Program-made: the position numbers and the translations under genes
In this document: one piece after another, positions 43,359 to 53,740 of the stretch
Numbering within the stretch: position 1 is the stretch's first letter
How the letters are laid out: every line of letters begins with the position of its first letter
Assembly (NCBI GenBank): GCA_029258795.1
Contig: JAPDKB010000002.1
Location: forward strand, 172,192-236,191
Source of the DNA: an archaeon
Lineage (GTDB): Archaea; EX4484-52; WAPT01
Direction of reading: 5' to 3'
DNA length: 64,000 bases
Notes under the pieces: generated by a model
The model's database searches: none
What the model saw: only the letters and a program-made list of their open reading frames with translations
What the model was told of the DNA's origin: nothing

Positions 43359-46300
43359 GCTCCTCTACCTTGAACAAGCCAGCTTTCAACCTCTCCATCC
43401 TCTCCTTAATCCTCCTCAGCTCCTTAACATTCTTTTCAGCTGATGCCATCCTTATCTTCGGCTCAAGCGTTTCGAGCTCCATCTCAGCATCAAAGACATC
43501 CACGCCCTTGGCTTTCAAATCCACAACCTTGTCCTTCAGCTCTTCATACAGCTTTGAAAGGTAAATTGCTAAATCCTCAGCTGTCTCCACCCTTGCCTTT
43601 CCCACAAAGCTCTCAAGCTCCTCTTTGCTTATCTTTTCCTTTTTCAGAGCTTTTAAATCTATGCCATGAATTCTTGCTTTTTCAAAAGCGTTCTTTTCAA
43701 GAGAACTCAAATACAGCTCGACCATCTCAAATCTGCCCTGAGCCAGCTTGGAATCAGCAAGCTTTAATTCTGTCTCAAGCTCAAAAACATCTATACCCTT
43801 AGCTTTCAGAAGCTTCACGATCATCCTTATCCTCTCAAGCTTCTTGTCATAAGCCACATATTTGGCCAGCTCCTCATCGCTCAGCCTTGTAACCTGATGG
43901 AGTATCGGTCTAAACTCAACAAAGTATGGCCTCCCTCTATTGTACTCGCTGAAAACAAGCATTCCTGTTCCAACTCCAGCTTTAACAACGCTTGCCATGT
44001 ATATGTCGCCATACTTCATTCTTACCCTTTCCAGATCGTTCTCATACCTTGTTCTGAACTGTATTTCCATTCCAATGTTCGCTCTTATCTCTCCAACGAA
44101 ATCGCTCAGAACTTGGGAAATCAACATGAGACCTATTCCCCATTTCCTGAATTCCCTTGTTGCTTTCTCTATGGCAAGGAAACCCTTGCCGGTTCCTCCG
44201 AATTTTGGAAGCAATCTGTGCACCTCATCAAAGATAAGAGCAGCTTTCAGCTCATGACTTTCCTCCATGTTGGAGTTGAATATTGAGCTTATGAAGTTTA
44301 CAACGAAGTCCTCAATTTCCTTGTGGCTGAGCTTGTTCAGCACGAAGATAGTTATCCTTCCTTTTTGAGAGAGAAGCTCCTTTACATCGACCTTTTCGTA
44401 AGCGTCTTCAACCACCTTTATTTTTCCCGCAAAACCCCTCGCATCCTCCTTCTTCATTCCGAATTCCTTGTATTTCTTGAGCATGAAATCTTCCTTGCAT
44501 TTCCTTAAGAAGCCCGTCCACTGGGCCGTTGGATCAAAGACTATCACGCTCTTTCCTTTGAGCAGGAGTTCTTCAGCCATCACCATGGCTGAGATGGTTT
44601 TGCCCGAGCCGGTTGCTCCTGCTATCATAACATGCGTGGATAGATGGTTTGGATGGATGAATGCCCTTATTGCTTTGCCGGCTATGTTTCCTATGAAGAG
44701 GGAGGAGGTTGTGGGTTTTGGGAGGTGGTGAACATCTATGGGTGTGTCCATCTTTTTCTTAGCGAGTTTTCTTCTCCTCTGCCAGTAGAAGTAGGTAGCT
44801 CCAGCTATCACGCCACTCATCTGCATGAGTATCGCGAGCTCTTTAACTTTCAGGCCGAGAGGAGTTTTCTTTTCAAGGAAAGGAACACCAACCTCTACGT
44901 ACTGCATTGCCGTAGCCTGCAACGGTCTCGATGCAGAGATGTAACTTGCTGTTGCTTTAACCATGTACTTCTTTTTCTCCAAGTTTTCCGGAATCTTCAG
45001 AGTGAGTATTTTTGTTAAGCTGGTTTCCACAGCCATCGTTTCAGTCTTTGCCGCAACAGTTTCCAGCGTGTCCGGATCCACAAGCTCTATCGTTACGTTT
45101 GCATCCACTCTTTTCGTTTTTCCTAAATTGAAGAGCTCAACCTGAACTTTCAGCGTGTCTCCGGGATCAACAGCGTCCTGCAGGAGGTTTATTTTCATGT
45201 CCATCAGTTCTTCCGGCTTCTGGAGAACTTTGATTGTTATCGGTACGGTTGTGCTCTGGTTCTCAGCGGAGATTTTCAGCACACCCGTGTAGGTGCGTGT
45301 TTCAGCATCCTCCGGTATATCGAATTCAACTATGAAGTATCCTTCTCTTTTTGCATCGACTCTAATTAACGGACTGTATAGCTTTGCCAAGGGAATAACA
45401 TCACCATATATCGTGGCCACGAATTCCGCTTGTTTGTCCAGAAGGTTGAACACGTAAATATTCTTCATGGTTTTCTCGCCCTGATAAAGCGTGAGGTCTA
45501 TGGATTGTGTCTGCACAACGAAATCCTTCTTTCCAAGTTTTTCCAGAAGCTTTTCGATCAGCTCCTCCTCATCTAGCTCGTTGACAACAGTAGTTCCACC
45601 CCCAGAACTCACAACCTTTGGCTGCGGAGCCGGACAGTCAGCGGGACAATTATACGGACTCTCACCGTATTCACAAACGCCGTTACCGCATATAGCTGAA
45701 ATCTCTGATTCGGGCTCAGCCAACACAAGCAGCGGGTCACTTTCGTTCAGATCGATCCGCACCTCTGCTCTTGCATAGTTTATGGTTGGCGTGATCATGG
45801 TGAAGTTGCTCTCGCAGATACCGCTCTCCACAGAATAATTGGTGCACTTGTACACAGCAAGATGAGATAAATCTGAGACTTGATCGAGGTATGGAAGAAC
45901 GTTGAATACTATAGTGATGTTTTTGAGAGGGATGTCTGTATTGTACATTATTGCCCTGTATCTTGCCTTCACTCCAGTTAGTGGTACGAGCTTCGGATTC
46001 AGTTCCGTTATCTCGAGAATGCTGTCGTTTGTCAAGTTCGCATCATTCACCATTATTTCTTCATAGGGGGAGATGGCTTCAATATCGTAAAGTCCCTGCT
46101 TGACATTGACAACCTTGGTGTTGGTAATGGTGAAATTGTAAAAGACAAAATTGGCATTACTTTTCTTCATCACTACCTGTGTCTGGTTTGGTGATATTAT
46201 GGCGAGGGTTATGAGTGGTGTATCCCTCACCCAGACAGAAACACTGGCGTTGTTGCCGGTTGAGTCGAAAGCTGTGTAAGCTATCTGATAATCTCCGCTC

Positions 46301-49300
46301 TCATTCAAATAGTAATTTCCCAGTTTCCAAACGTCTTTGGTGGAGTTGTAGGAGAGTGTGAGTTTCTCCTCTGCTCCAGAAGGATAAGTTATGGTTGCGT
46401 CGACTCCACTGACTCCTACATTATCTTTAACTTTCACCTCCGCGCTCAGAATTCCATCTTTCACGGTTTCATTGGTTGAAGTTATGGATGGGGGGGTTAT
46501 GTCCTTGTAATGGATTGAGTTTACGGCTGTTGCTCTAACAGTAAATCCGTAAACATTATACGTGGCAACCACGGTCAAATTGTGGAATTTTCCATCCTCA
46601 ACCTCTGGAAGAACACATTCCATGTTCCAGTAGCCTACGGAATAAGAAACAGTGGAAGTGCATTCCTCATTATCAACATAAACATGGAATTCAGAATCAG
46701 AGCTTATTGGATTGTTGGCAAGGGTGAATGAAACGTTCACTTTTATGATTTCGTTTGCGAGCATGTTGGTGTAGGGGTCGGTTTGTGAGGGAGAGATTAC
46801 GTTTAATTCAGCCTCATAAACATCCATCACAACTTTAACTTTCATGATCTGATTGTAGTTCACTTCCTGGATGGTGATGTTTCCTTCATAATGGTTTGCA
46901 GAGGGTATTTTGTTCCATGAGAGGAGAAGGGAGTAGTTGTTCTGCTTAGCCAAGCTTGTTGATGTTTCGTTTATGGAGAGCACGTCGGTTATGTTGCCCT
47001 CGAGAGAAAAGTAGAATTTGAGCTGCACATTACCCAGATTCTTTATGAGCAGTGCTCTATTTCCACTCATGTTTGCAACGGCCGGGATGTTGAGCTGCGT
47101 TGCATTTATCTCCCACGAACTGTCTTCTGGAATGCTTACCTCCATGGTTTTTTCGTCACACATTTCGGGTGTGCAAGCACGCAAAGCAGGTATGTACGTG
47201 CCCGGAGCAAAGCCAGCTGGAAGCTCTATCCTTACTGTCACGTTTCCTGACGCTCCAGGAGAGAGAGATGTTATAGTCGAGGGAACGAAATGCACGTATG
47301 GGCACAGGCCTGGCTGGTATGCACAAGCGAATGTTACGTTTTCCGCGTTGTCGTTGCCCTGGGATTCCACAAGGATCCATCCTAGCATGGTGGCATTGTG
47401 CCGGGCGGTCACAGACTGAGACATGCTCGTTATGTTTACTATCCTGGTTGGCGTAACATTGATTAAGACAGGGTCAGAGGAGACCTTGTCATAAAACGAC
47501 GGGTTGGGGTTGAGCCATTCAACATACGGCTGGATAGCATATGTCGAGGGCGGCGTGCCATTTGTTATATATAGAGAGAGCAAGCAGTCCATGCTTTCAT
47601 TTGGAGCAATCTGAGCACGAGCACATTTCCCAACACTCCACGATGTCCCCGGTGGGGGGCTTGCTGTTACGTTGATATTGTAAGCGTTGACGTTACCCTC
47701 ATTGGTAACATTCAGTAATACGGATATCGACCTCCCCTCGAGGAGGCTGACATTGTCAACCCTGACATTGGTTGTTGCCGGGGTTATGGAGAGCCTTGTC
47801 CTCTCAAGAGCCTCAAAAGAAAAGCTTTCAGAGCTGCATTTCGAGCCAGAATCGCACGCCACGAGCTCTCCAGTATACACCCCCCCGACATCTGGAGTAT
47901 AGACACAAGAGTGGTAGCCGTCTGGAATAGAGGGCGATTGCTCGCAAACAATCTCGGTCACCGTCCCGTTCGGATGGGTAACCTTCATTTTTATCAAGGA
48001 GAGCATGTCCTGGTCGTCATCAAAACGGGCTGTTACGACCTGCTGGGTTCCTATCTCTATCATCTCCTTATAGGCGAGGTCCGAAATGTACGGGGGCATG
48101 TCCAGGTATGTCATATAGAGAGGAGCACTCCTCTCTTGTGGCAATGCCGTGCTGTTCCGGAAGGTTATGTTGGTCGCGTAAGTGGTCGCTAGATAGCTGC
48201 CCTCCTGGAAAAAGTCAATCCTCTTCTCTTCCTGTTCTTCTAGGTAGACATGGGAAGGATTATAGACTGTGCCATTATAATACTTGTCTATGATCATTAT
48301 TTTCGGATCCTGTCTTGTTGGATTGGCATAGCCTGCTATGTCCTCGTAGGTTATCGTGAAGTTGAGCGGCACGTTTCCCGTGTTCCTGATGATTATGTAG
48401 CCTGCAGAGCCGTTGGTGTTGAGAGGGAAAGTAAGGTTCAAGAACGGAGCTTGGGTGCTGTTGGGATAGAACACTTTGATGGAGTAGGTTGTGTTGACAG
48501 GAACCTGAATGTTTACGGGCAGTATTTTTATTCTTTCATCAAACTTTCCGAGGTTTGCACTTATGTTTATCTCTCCTGTGTAGTTTCCTGGTGGAAATCC
48601 AGCAGGAAGGGTTATGGTTATGCATGTTGTTTTGCTCTCTTCCGGATAGATCACGCTGAAGTAGGAGGGAGAGATGCTCACGGTTTGGGATGGGAGTGTT
48701 TTTGCGGTGTAGTTTATCCAGACATCATAGAGTTCAGCGTTGCCGGTATTGTTTATGAGTATTACGTATGTTCTTGATGTTCCGTGTTCCATGGTGTCGT
48801 TTATGGCGGTGATGTTGGGAGTTATCTCGGGATTTCCGACAACGTGTACATTCTGCTGGTTGGAGTATACAAAGGATTCGGAATTCTCATTATTATTCCA
48901 TATCAACTTGTAAACCTGCTTGTAAGTTGCTGGAGAGGTTCCCGCGGGTATGGTCATGTAAAATGTTATGTTTATTGCTGTTTCGGGTGGAACATCCGGG
49001 ATGAGTGTTGTGTTTGTTACATTGAACGATCCAGAGTACCTTTCAACTCTTATATTCCTCATAGTTGCTCTGCCAGTATTGTTTATCGTCATGTTGAAAC
49101 TCACAATCTTGTCTTGTGTTGTAGAGACATTGTAGACCACAATATCGTAAGCTTTCAGGGTGGCTGTTGTGGTTTTCTCGTCAAAAAAGTATTCGAACGC
49201 ATCATCGTGTGGGAAGTAAAGAGCGGTCTCATTTTCAACGTGCACAACAACAGTAAGATTTCCCCCCCTCTGCTCACACCCGTAGGACGGGTCTCCAAAG

Positions 49301-52300
49301 GAGAACGTTAATGTGCAGTTTCCAAGGCCAAAGCAGTTTTTGGAAACACTCCCTATCTTCACTGTGAAGTTTCCGTGCAATGGCTGGCCATTTGTTGCGT
49401 TAATATAGTTTCCAGCCGTTATTGTGTAGATTGAGCAGTCGTCATCCGAAACAAAATCAGGAACTATGACATAGTCTTTGGTGAAATTGGCCGGCCACCT
49501 GACTTTCAAAATTGTGGAGTTTTTCCCATCAATTCCGTTGGGGTCTGTTAGATTAACCCTGACAACGTAGTCTCCTGCTTCCAGAGGAGCGTGGAACGCA
49601 TACTTATAGTGACCGGAAGTATTCGTGAAGACCAAAGCTTTTTTCACTTCTGCGGACTTGAAGTTTGCCGGATCGGCAAGCTTGTAGACCCTCACATAAT
49701 CAATATACAACCTGTCTGCCCTGTTGTCCGTCCACTGTCCTTGCGAAAAGAACAGTTTTTTGGGATTGGAATGATAGTTCGGAAAGTTAACCGAAAACGA
49801 GTTTACCTCGTCATAATACGTAACTGTCGGTGCAAAATAAAGCCTTTCAGTCCTCCACTCACCCGGGACCACAGTCCATGGAGAATAGCCCATATCCACT
49901 GCATTTCCACTATCATCCACTTCGTATATCACATGCCTATAGTCCGAAGTATCTGTGTAGAAAGATGTGAGCACGGCCAACCCACTGTACACTGCTGGAT
50001 TTGCAACTACTGGGCTCATCATGTCCGCATTTTCAACAAGAGCAAATTTAGTGTATTCGGGGGTGGAATCCAAAATTTTCCATCTGTATTCCACAATTAT
50101 TCCCGTGGTGAACGTTTTTTTGCTCAATATCCTGTCGGAATCAGCAATCCCGAGCTTCCCGCCAAGCGAGAGATATCCGTTCTCCACCGTAAGGTTCAGA
50201 CCGGAATAACTGTCCCATTTGGTTGTGTTAAGGACAGAGCAATCGAACCCATCAAAAAACTCGAACACTCTCTCTGGATCGTGGTAGCCGCTCCATGTGG
50301 CAAGCGGATCGCCATAAGCGATGTTGATACCAGTAGAGCCGCTGCTCACATTGATCCAGATCACTGCGGTTTGGTTTGAGTAGTCCCACTCTTCTATCCA
50401 GAAATAAAGCTGGTTTCCGTTCTGGTCGAAAACTCGGATGTCTTCTCCTGTGCTTTTGACCCTATTCCAGAAGTTGTTGTTCGTGGCGGATATTTCTACA
50501 TCCCCCATTACATTGTAAACGGTCCAGTTTGTTCCGTTAATGACTATCCTGTAGTTTGCACTCTCTGATAGAGCGTTGGTTAGTGAGAAACCCATTTGTT
50601 CGGGCCAGGTTTCAGTGTTAGGGTTAATGATCTGATCATCTATCCAGATGAAAGCGGGGTTGTTGGAGACAGGACTGTTATCCTCATATATTGCTCTTCC
50701 GTAAACCAACACACTCTGGTTTGGAAGTGTAAAGGTAACGTTTTCGTAGGTGGTGATAGATATATTTCTCACACGATAAGTATAATTGGTATTTAGAACA
50801 CTACCTTTTATCCCATTGGCTGATACACCAGAAACATTAGCCAAGAAACTATAATGGCCGGTAATTGAAGGAGCAGTGCCAACAGTCTCGTTGGTTTGCC
50901 ATGTTCCATCACTGATATGCACAAGAGTGTAGTTCTTCCCGTCCACCTCTAACTGGAAGCTTCCGGATGTGACATCAAAATAATTCGTGCCGTTGAACTC
51001 TCTTATCTCCACGGTAAGGTTGTAGCCTTCTCCCGGATTAAGGATATTGTCAAACTCTCCGTGCTCGTCCAGCAAGTTGAACCGGTCAAAAGTGAGATTT
51101 CTAACATCAAAAATGATGGATTTCTTGGCATTTCTCGCGTCCCAGACCGCGGTGATGTTGTGCACGCCCAAACTTGTGGGAGCTGTGAACGTGTAGGAGT
51201 AAACCAGAGCTTCATCGGACACTGTTTTACCAATAACAACACCATCAAGCAGGATGGTCACGTTCTGGTTTGGTGCTGCTAACACGTCAGAACAAACATA
51301 ATAAGAAGACAAGGTCTGGTTGGTCAAATAACCACAATATCTCGTTTCACCAGATATCGTCAGGGAATCCCCAGGATTCACCACCAGATCAATATCATTC
51401 AGAAAACCCGATATAGTAGTAGCCACAAACACCGAACCATTATCACCATGTTCGTATCCTGTTCCTCCTTTAGCTTCTATACTCCCATCAAACAGGAACT
51501 GACTGGCATAAATGGCTATTCTTCCTCCTGATCCTCCTCCGCCATCGTAATCAATATTTCCTCCATCGCCACCATCAGCATGTATCGTTCCATTTCCTTC
51601 CATCTTATTTACCACGATAAGAATAGAACCTCCCGATCCTCCTCCCGCTCCTTGCTTAGGAGAATCACCTTCCGTTCCACCATTCCCTCCGTTTGCAGAT
51701 AAGGTTCCATTTATGATGAAAATGTTCGTGACGTTCAGGAATATCATCCCCCCTCCATATCCTCCTTTAGCACCTTGAGCATTACCTCCTCCTGATCCAA
51801 AATCAGTTGGCCATGAATAAGAACCGTATGGAGAGCCGACAGAGTCCCATCCATAACCATCTCCTCCATATCCTCCGTATCCAGCTCCTCCACCACCCCT
51901 CGAGGTATCACTTCCGTAACTCGCTCCAGCACCTGGACCCTGCTCATTAGGATAACCCTTCCCACTGGCATCAATAACCCCTCCCGCATAAACTGTTAAA
52001 TTCTGTGCTGTTATGTTGACATTCCCCAAAATTTTCCCTCCGCTTTCGATTATGATCTCCTTGAAGTTTAAGATGGCTATTTCAAGCGGGTTTGTGGTCA
52101 GAACTCCGGCACTCTGGATTACAAGAGTTCCAGAACCAGATATCACTGTGTTGTTCGGAATGGTGTAAGTACTGTTGACATAACACGTGGTGGAATAATT
52201 TCCGGAGTCGCAGATGTGTACAATCACTGTTGTTGTGTTTTCCCCATAATTTCCGCTTGTATCTGTTATGTTAACTTTAATTGTATGAGTTCCCACTGTT

Positions 52301-52623
52301 AGCGAGCTTATTGTATAATTATAGTTACCATTCGAATCTGTGGTTGCTGTCCCACTCAATGAACTATCCACATAAACATAGACATCTGTGTTGTTTACTC
52401 CAGTTCCATTAGAATATAATGCCTGCCCGGAAATTGTTACAGTTTCTTCCGGTTTGTAAGCCGGTTTATCTAGGTTTATAGTAATGTTAATGGACGAGCC
52501 CTCCGTCTGGGCTGTGGCTGGAATGGAAGCATGGATGAAAATTGCAAGAAGCGAGAAAATGGTGAGCAGTGCCAAGTATTTCGTGCTTGCTCTTATCATT
52601 GCCTTTGGGCTATACTCTCTCAT
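43351..52623 (-). CDS. Giant surface protein fused to a cytoplasmic HerA/FtsK-like ATPase
   Basis: The 3090-residue protein has a signal peptide (1-40), an Ig-like domain (about 45-140), a Gly-rich stretch (211-400), a DUF2341-like region (712-780), a lectin-like region (785-975), many NEW3/CARDB-like beta domains with numerous N-x-S/T sequons (about 1150-2300), and a Cys-rich CGNGVCEYGE segment (2311-2338). One transmembrane helix (2595-2614) is followed by RRRK. The cytoplasmic part has Walker A AGATGSGKT (2668-2676) and Walker B LIFDEVH (D2799, E2800), as in HerA/VirB4/FtsK pumps, and a helical tail with a duplicated KAKGxDVF motif. CAGGAGGT precedes the start. The function is unknown. Confidence 0.85.
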   Translation of the reverse strand: MREYSPKAMIRASTKYLALLTIFSLLAIFIHASIPATAQTEGSSINITINLDKPAYKPEETVTISGQALYSNGTGVNNTDVYVYVDSSLSGTATTDSNGNYNYTISSLTVGTHTIKVNITDTSGNYGENTTTVIVHICDSGNYSTTCYVNSTYTIPNNTVISGSGTLVIQSAGVLTTNPLEIAILNFKEIIIESGGKILGNVNITAQNLTVYAGGVIDASGKGYPNEQGPGAGASYGSDTSRGGGGAGYGGYGGDGYGWDSVGSPYGSYSWPTDFGSGGGNAQGAKGGYGGGMIFLNVTNIFIINGTLSANGGNGGTEGDSPKQGAGGGSGGSILIVVNKMEGNGTIHADGGDGGNIDYDGGGGSGGRIAIYASQFLFDGSIEAKGGTGYEHGDNGSVFVATTISGFLNDIDLVVNPGDSLTISGETRYCGYLTNQTLSSYYVCSDVLAAPNQNVTILLDGVVIGKTVSDEALVYSYTFTAPTSLGVHNITAVWDARNAKKSIIFDVRNLTFDRFNLLDEHGEFDNILNPGEGYNLTVEIREFNGTNYFDVTSGSFQLEVDGKNYTLVHISDGTWQTNETVGTAPSITGHYSFLANVSGVSANGIKGSVLNTNYTYRVRNISITTYENVTFTLPNQSVLVYGRAIYEDNSPVSNNPAFIWIDDQIINPNTETWPEQMGFSLTNALSESANYRIVINGTNWTVYNVMGDVEISATNNNFWNRVKSTGEDIRVFDQNGNQLYFWIEEWDYSNQTAVIWINVSSGSTGINIAYGDPLATWSGYHDPERVFEFFDGFDCSVLNTTKWDSYSGLNLTVENGYLSLGGKLGIADSDRILSKKTFTTGIIVEYRWKILDSTPEYTKFALVENADMMSPVVANPAVYSGLAVLTSFYTDTSDYRHVIYEVDDSGNAVDMGYSPWTVVPGEWRTERLYFAPTVTYYDEVNSFSVNFPNYHSNPKKLFFSQGQWTDNRADRLYIDYVRVYKLADPANFKSAEVKKALVFTNTSGHYKYAFHAPLEAGDYVVRVNLTDPNGIDGKNSTILKVRWPANFTKDYVIVPDFVSDDDCSIYTITAGNYINATNGQPLHGNFTVKIGSVSKNCFGLGNCTLTFSFGDPSYGCEQRGGNLTVVVHVENETALYFPHDDAFEYFFDEKTTTATLKAYDIVVYNVSTTQDKIVSFNMTINNTGRATMRNIRVERYSGSFNVTNTTLIPDVPPETAINITFYMTIPAGTSPATYKQVYKLIWNNNENSESFVYSNQQNVHVVGNPEITPNITAINDTMEHGTSRTYVILINNTGNAELYDVWINYTAKTLPSQTVSISPSYFSVIYPEESKTTCITITLPAGFPPGNYTGEINISANLGKFDERIKILPVNIQVPVNTTYSIKVFYPNSTQAPFLNLTFPLNTNGSAGYIIIRNTGNVPLNFTITYEDIAGYANPTRQDPKIMIIDKYYNGTVYNPSHVYLEEQEEKRIDFFQEGSYLATTYATNITFRNSTALPQERSAPLYMTYLDMPPYISDLAYKEMIEIGTQQVVTARFDDDQDMLSLIKMKVTHPNGTVTEIVCEQSPSIPDGYHSCVYTPDVGGVYTGELVACDSGSKCSSESFSFEALERTRLSITPATTNVRVDNVSLLEGRSISVLLNVTNEGNVNAYNINVTASPPPGTSWSVGKCARAQIAPNESMDCLLSLYITNGTPPSTYAIQPYVEWLNPNPSFYDKVSSDPVLINVTPTRIVNITSMSQSVTARHNATMLGWILVESQGNDNAENVTFACAYQPGLCPYVHFVPSTITSLSPGASGNVTVRIELPAGFAPGTYIPALRACTPEMCDEKTMEVSIPEDSSWEINATQLNIPAVANMSGNRALLIKNLGNVQLKFYFSLEGNITDVLSINETSTSLAKQNNYSLLLSWNKIPSANHYEGNITIQEVNYNQIMKVKVVMDVYEAELNVISPSQTDPYTNMLANEIIKVNVSFTLANNPISSDSEFHVYVDNEECTSTVSYSVGYWNMECVLPEVEDGKFHNLTVVATYNVYGFTVRATAVNSIHYKDITPPSITSTNETVKDGILSAEVKVKDNVGVSGVDATITYPSGAEEKLTLSYNSTKDVWKLGNYYLNESGDYQIAYTAFDSTGNNASVSVWVRDTPLITLAIISPNQTQVVMKKSNANFVFYNFTITNTKVVNVKQGLYDIEAISPYEEIMVNDANLTNDSILEITELNPKLVPLTGVKARYRAIMYNTDIPLKNITIVFNVLPYLDQVSDLSHLAVYKCTNYSVESGICESNFTMITPTINYARAEVRIDLNESDPLLVLAEPESEISAICGNGVCEYGESPYNCPADCPAPQPKVVSSGGGTTVVNELDEEELIEKLLEKLGKKDFVVQTQSIDLTLYQGEKTMKNIYVFNLLDKQAEFVATIYGDVIPLAKLYSPLIRVDAKREGYFIVEFDIPEDAETRTYTGVLKISAENQSTTVPITIKVLQKPEELMDMKINLLQDAVDPGDTLKVQVELFNLGKTKRVDANVTIELVDPDTLETVAAKTETMAVETSLTKILTLKIPENLEKKKYMVKATASYISASRPLQATAMQYVEVGVPFLEKKTPLGLKVKELAILMQMSGVIAGATYFYWQRRRKLAKKKMDTPIDVHHLPKPTTSSLFIGNIAGKAIRAFIHPNHLSTHVMIAGATGSGKTISAMVMAEELLLKGKSVIVFDPTAQWTGFLRKCKEDFMLKKYKEFGMKKEDARGFAGKIKVVEDAYEKVDVKELLSQKGRITIFVLNKLSHKEIEDFVVNFISSIFNSNMEESHELKAALIFDEVHRLLPKFGGTGKGFLAIEKATREFRKWGIGLMLISQVLSDFVGEIRANIGMEIQFRTRYENDLERVRMKYGDIYMASVVKAGVGTGMLVFSEYNRGRPYFVEFRPILHQVTRLSDEELAKYVAYDKKLERIRMIVKLLKAKGIDVFELETELKLADSKLAQGRFEMVELYLSSLEKNAFEKARIHGIDLKALKKEKISKEELESFVGKARVETAEDLAIYLSKLYEELKDKVVDLKAKGVDVFDAEMELETLEPKIRMASAEKNVKELRRIKERMERLKAGLFKVEEHV

Positions 52624-52682
52624 ACATACCTCCTGAAAAAAATCATGAGTTGTTGATATGTTAAGATATTTTCCGAAGAAAA

Positions 52683-52695
52683 ACTATATATTTCT
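52683..52695 (-). promoter_or_regulatory. TATA box for the giant HerA-fusion gene
   Basis: On the minus strand AAGAAATATATAG lies 60-72 nt upstream of the ATG, giving a leader of about 35 nt that contains a strong CAGGAGGT site. A 6-bp inverted repeat AAATCG-GGT-CGATTT (52706-52720) sits just upstream. Confidence 0.45.
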
Positions 52696-52936
52696 TAACC
52701 GACTCAAATCGGGTCGATTTCAACTGAGTGGGCAAAATCCTTAAGAACGGAATCGCTTCGTCAGCTTTTTACACAGGATTCGATAAGCAAAAAACTTCTT
52801 GCCCCTGTATGTATTCAAAACCACAGCAACCACCCTTTATCCCAGCGGGAGTTTGAGATTCTGTACGGAAATTCGGTTGGTGAACAAAAACAATATAAGC
52901 GGGGTTTGTTCAGAAAAATTTTTCGAGGTGATCGCC

Positions 52937-53571
52937 ATGAAAACCAGACCCCGCTGTGAATGTTGTTACTCACAAAACATTATAAAGTTTGGCACAAGAA
53001 AGACCAAAAGAAGAGGAAAGATTCAGAGATATAAATGCGAGGACTGCAATAAAACCTTCACAATAAATGACGGATTCAAGCACAACATTGTGACACATAT
53101 ACTATATTCTGTGGAAAGAACACTAAAGCATTGCTGCTTTGCACATGGATGAGCTTTCCATAAAGATGAAGAAAAGCTATTATTGTCTCTTCGATTCTTT
53201 TGACAAGCAAAGCAGATTTGCTGTGCTTTATTTATCAAGCTCAAGAAATGCTGATTCTGCTTTTAGCCTTGTCAAGCTCAGCCCTTTAGCAAATGAGATA
53301 ATAACCGATGGATTGGAGAGTTATCATAAAGCTCTGCTGAAATATTTTTCATCCAGCCCGAGAGAATATTTCAGAAAGCATAAGGTTTGTAAAACTGAGC
53401 TTAAATGGCTTAACAATCCTATTGAAAGATTTCAGTCAACCTTGTGTAGATTTCTTTACTTCAGCTGAGCTTAATGGTGAGAACATATTGTTTATTCCTT
53501 TGCTTTGGATTTATTATAACTTCGTGAGAGTCCATTCAGCTATTGGATCAACTCCTGCTGAGAGAGCTTAG
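52937..53571 (+). pseudogene. Decayed IS transposase (zinc-ribbon, DDE type)
   Basis: Three fragments in different frames make up one dead transposase. The first (52937-53152) has a zinc ribbon CECC...CEDC. The second (53139-53468) has DELSIKMK and ERFQSTLCRF as in IS6/IS240-like DDE transposases. The third, after a frameshift at about 53460, encodes WIYYNFVRVHSAIGSTPAERA, the typical C-terminal end, stopping at 53571. Part of the DNA-binding helix appears missing between the first two. I found no convincing terminal inverted repeats, so the element boundaries are not given. Confidence 0.8.
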
Positions 53572-53740
53572 CTCATAGCTTATCCTAGCTGGGTTGGGAA
53601 TGAAAAGGAAAGGCTGTTGTATCTGATCGAACCTTGAATTCTAGCTTTGGATGGATTTTTGTGAGGTTACCAACTGGAAATTCCTACAGAACATCTCGAC
53701 CGAACCATTATAAATTTTCTCTTTCATAATAAAAAAATTA

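Noticed and set aside
42600..43443. Two long plus-strand frames (257 and 240 codons), Phe/Ser-rich
   Set aside because: They are antisense to the coiled-coil gene; Glu/Lys-rich coiled coils give such open complementary frames.
52900..53600. Terminal inverted repeats or target duplications of the IS
   Set aside because: No convincing matching ends were found by eye on either side of the transposase remnant.
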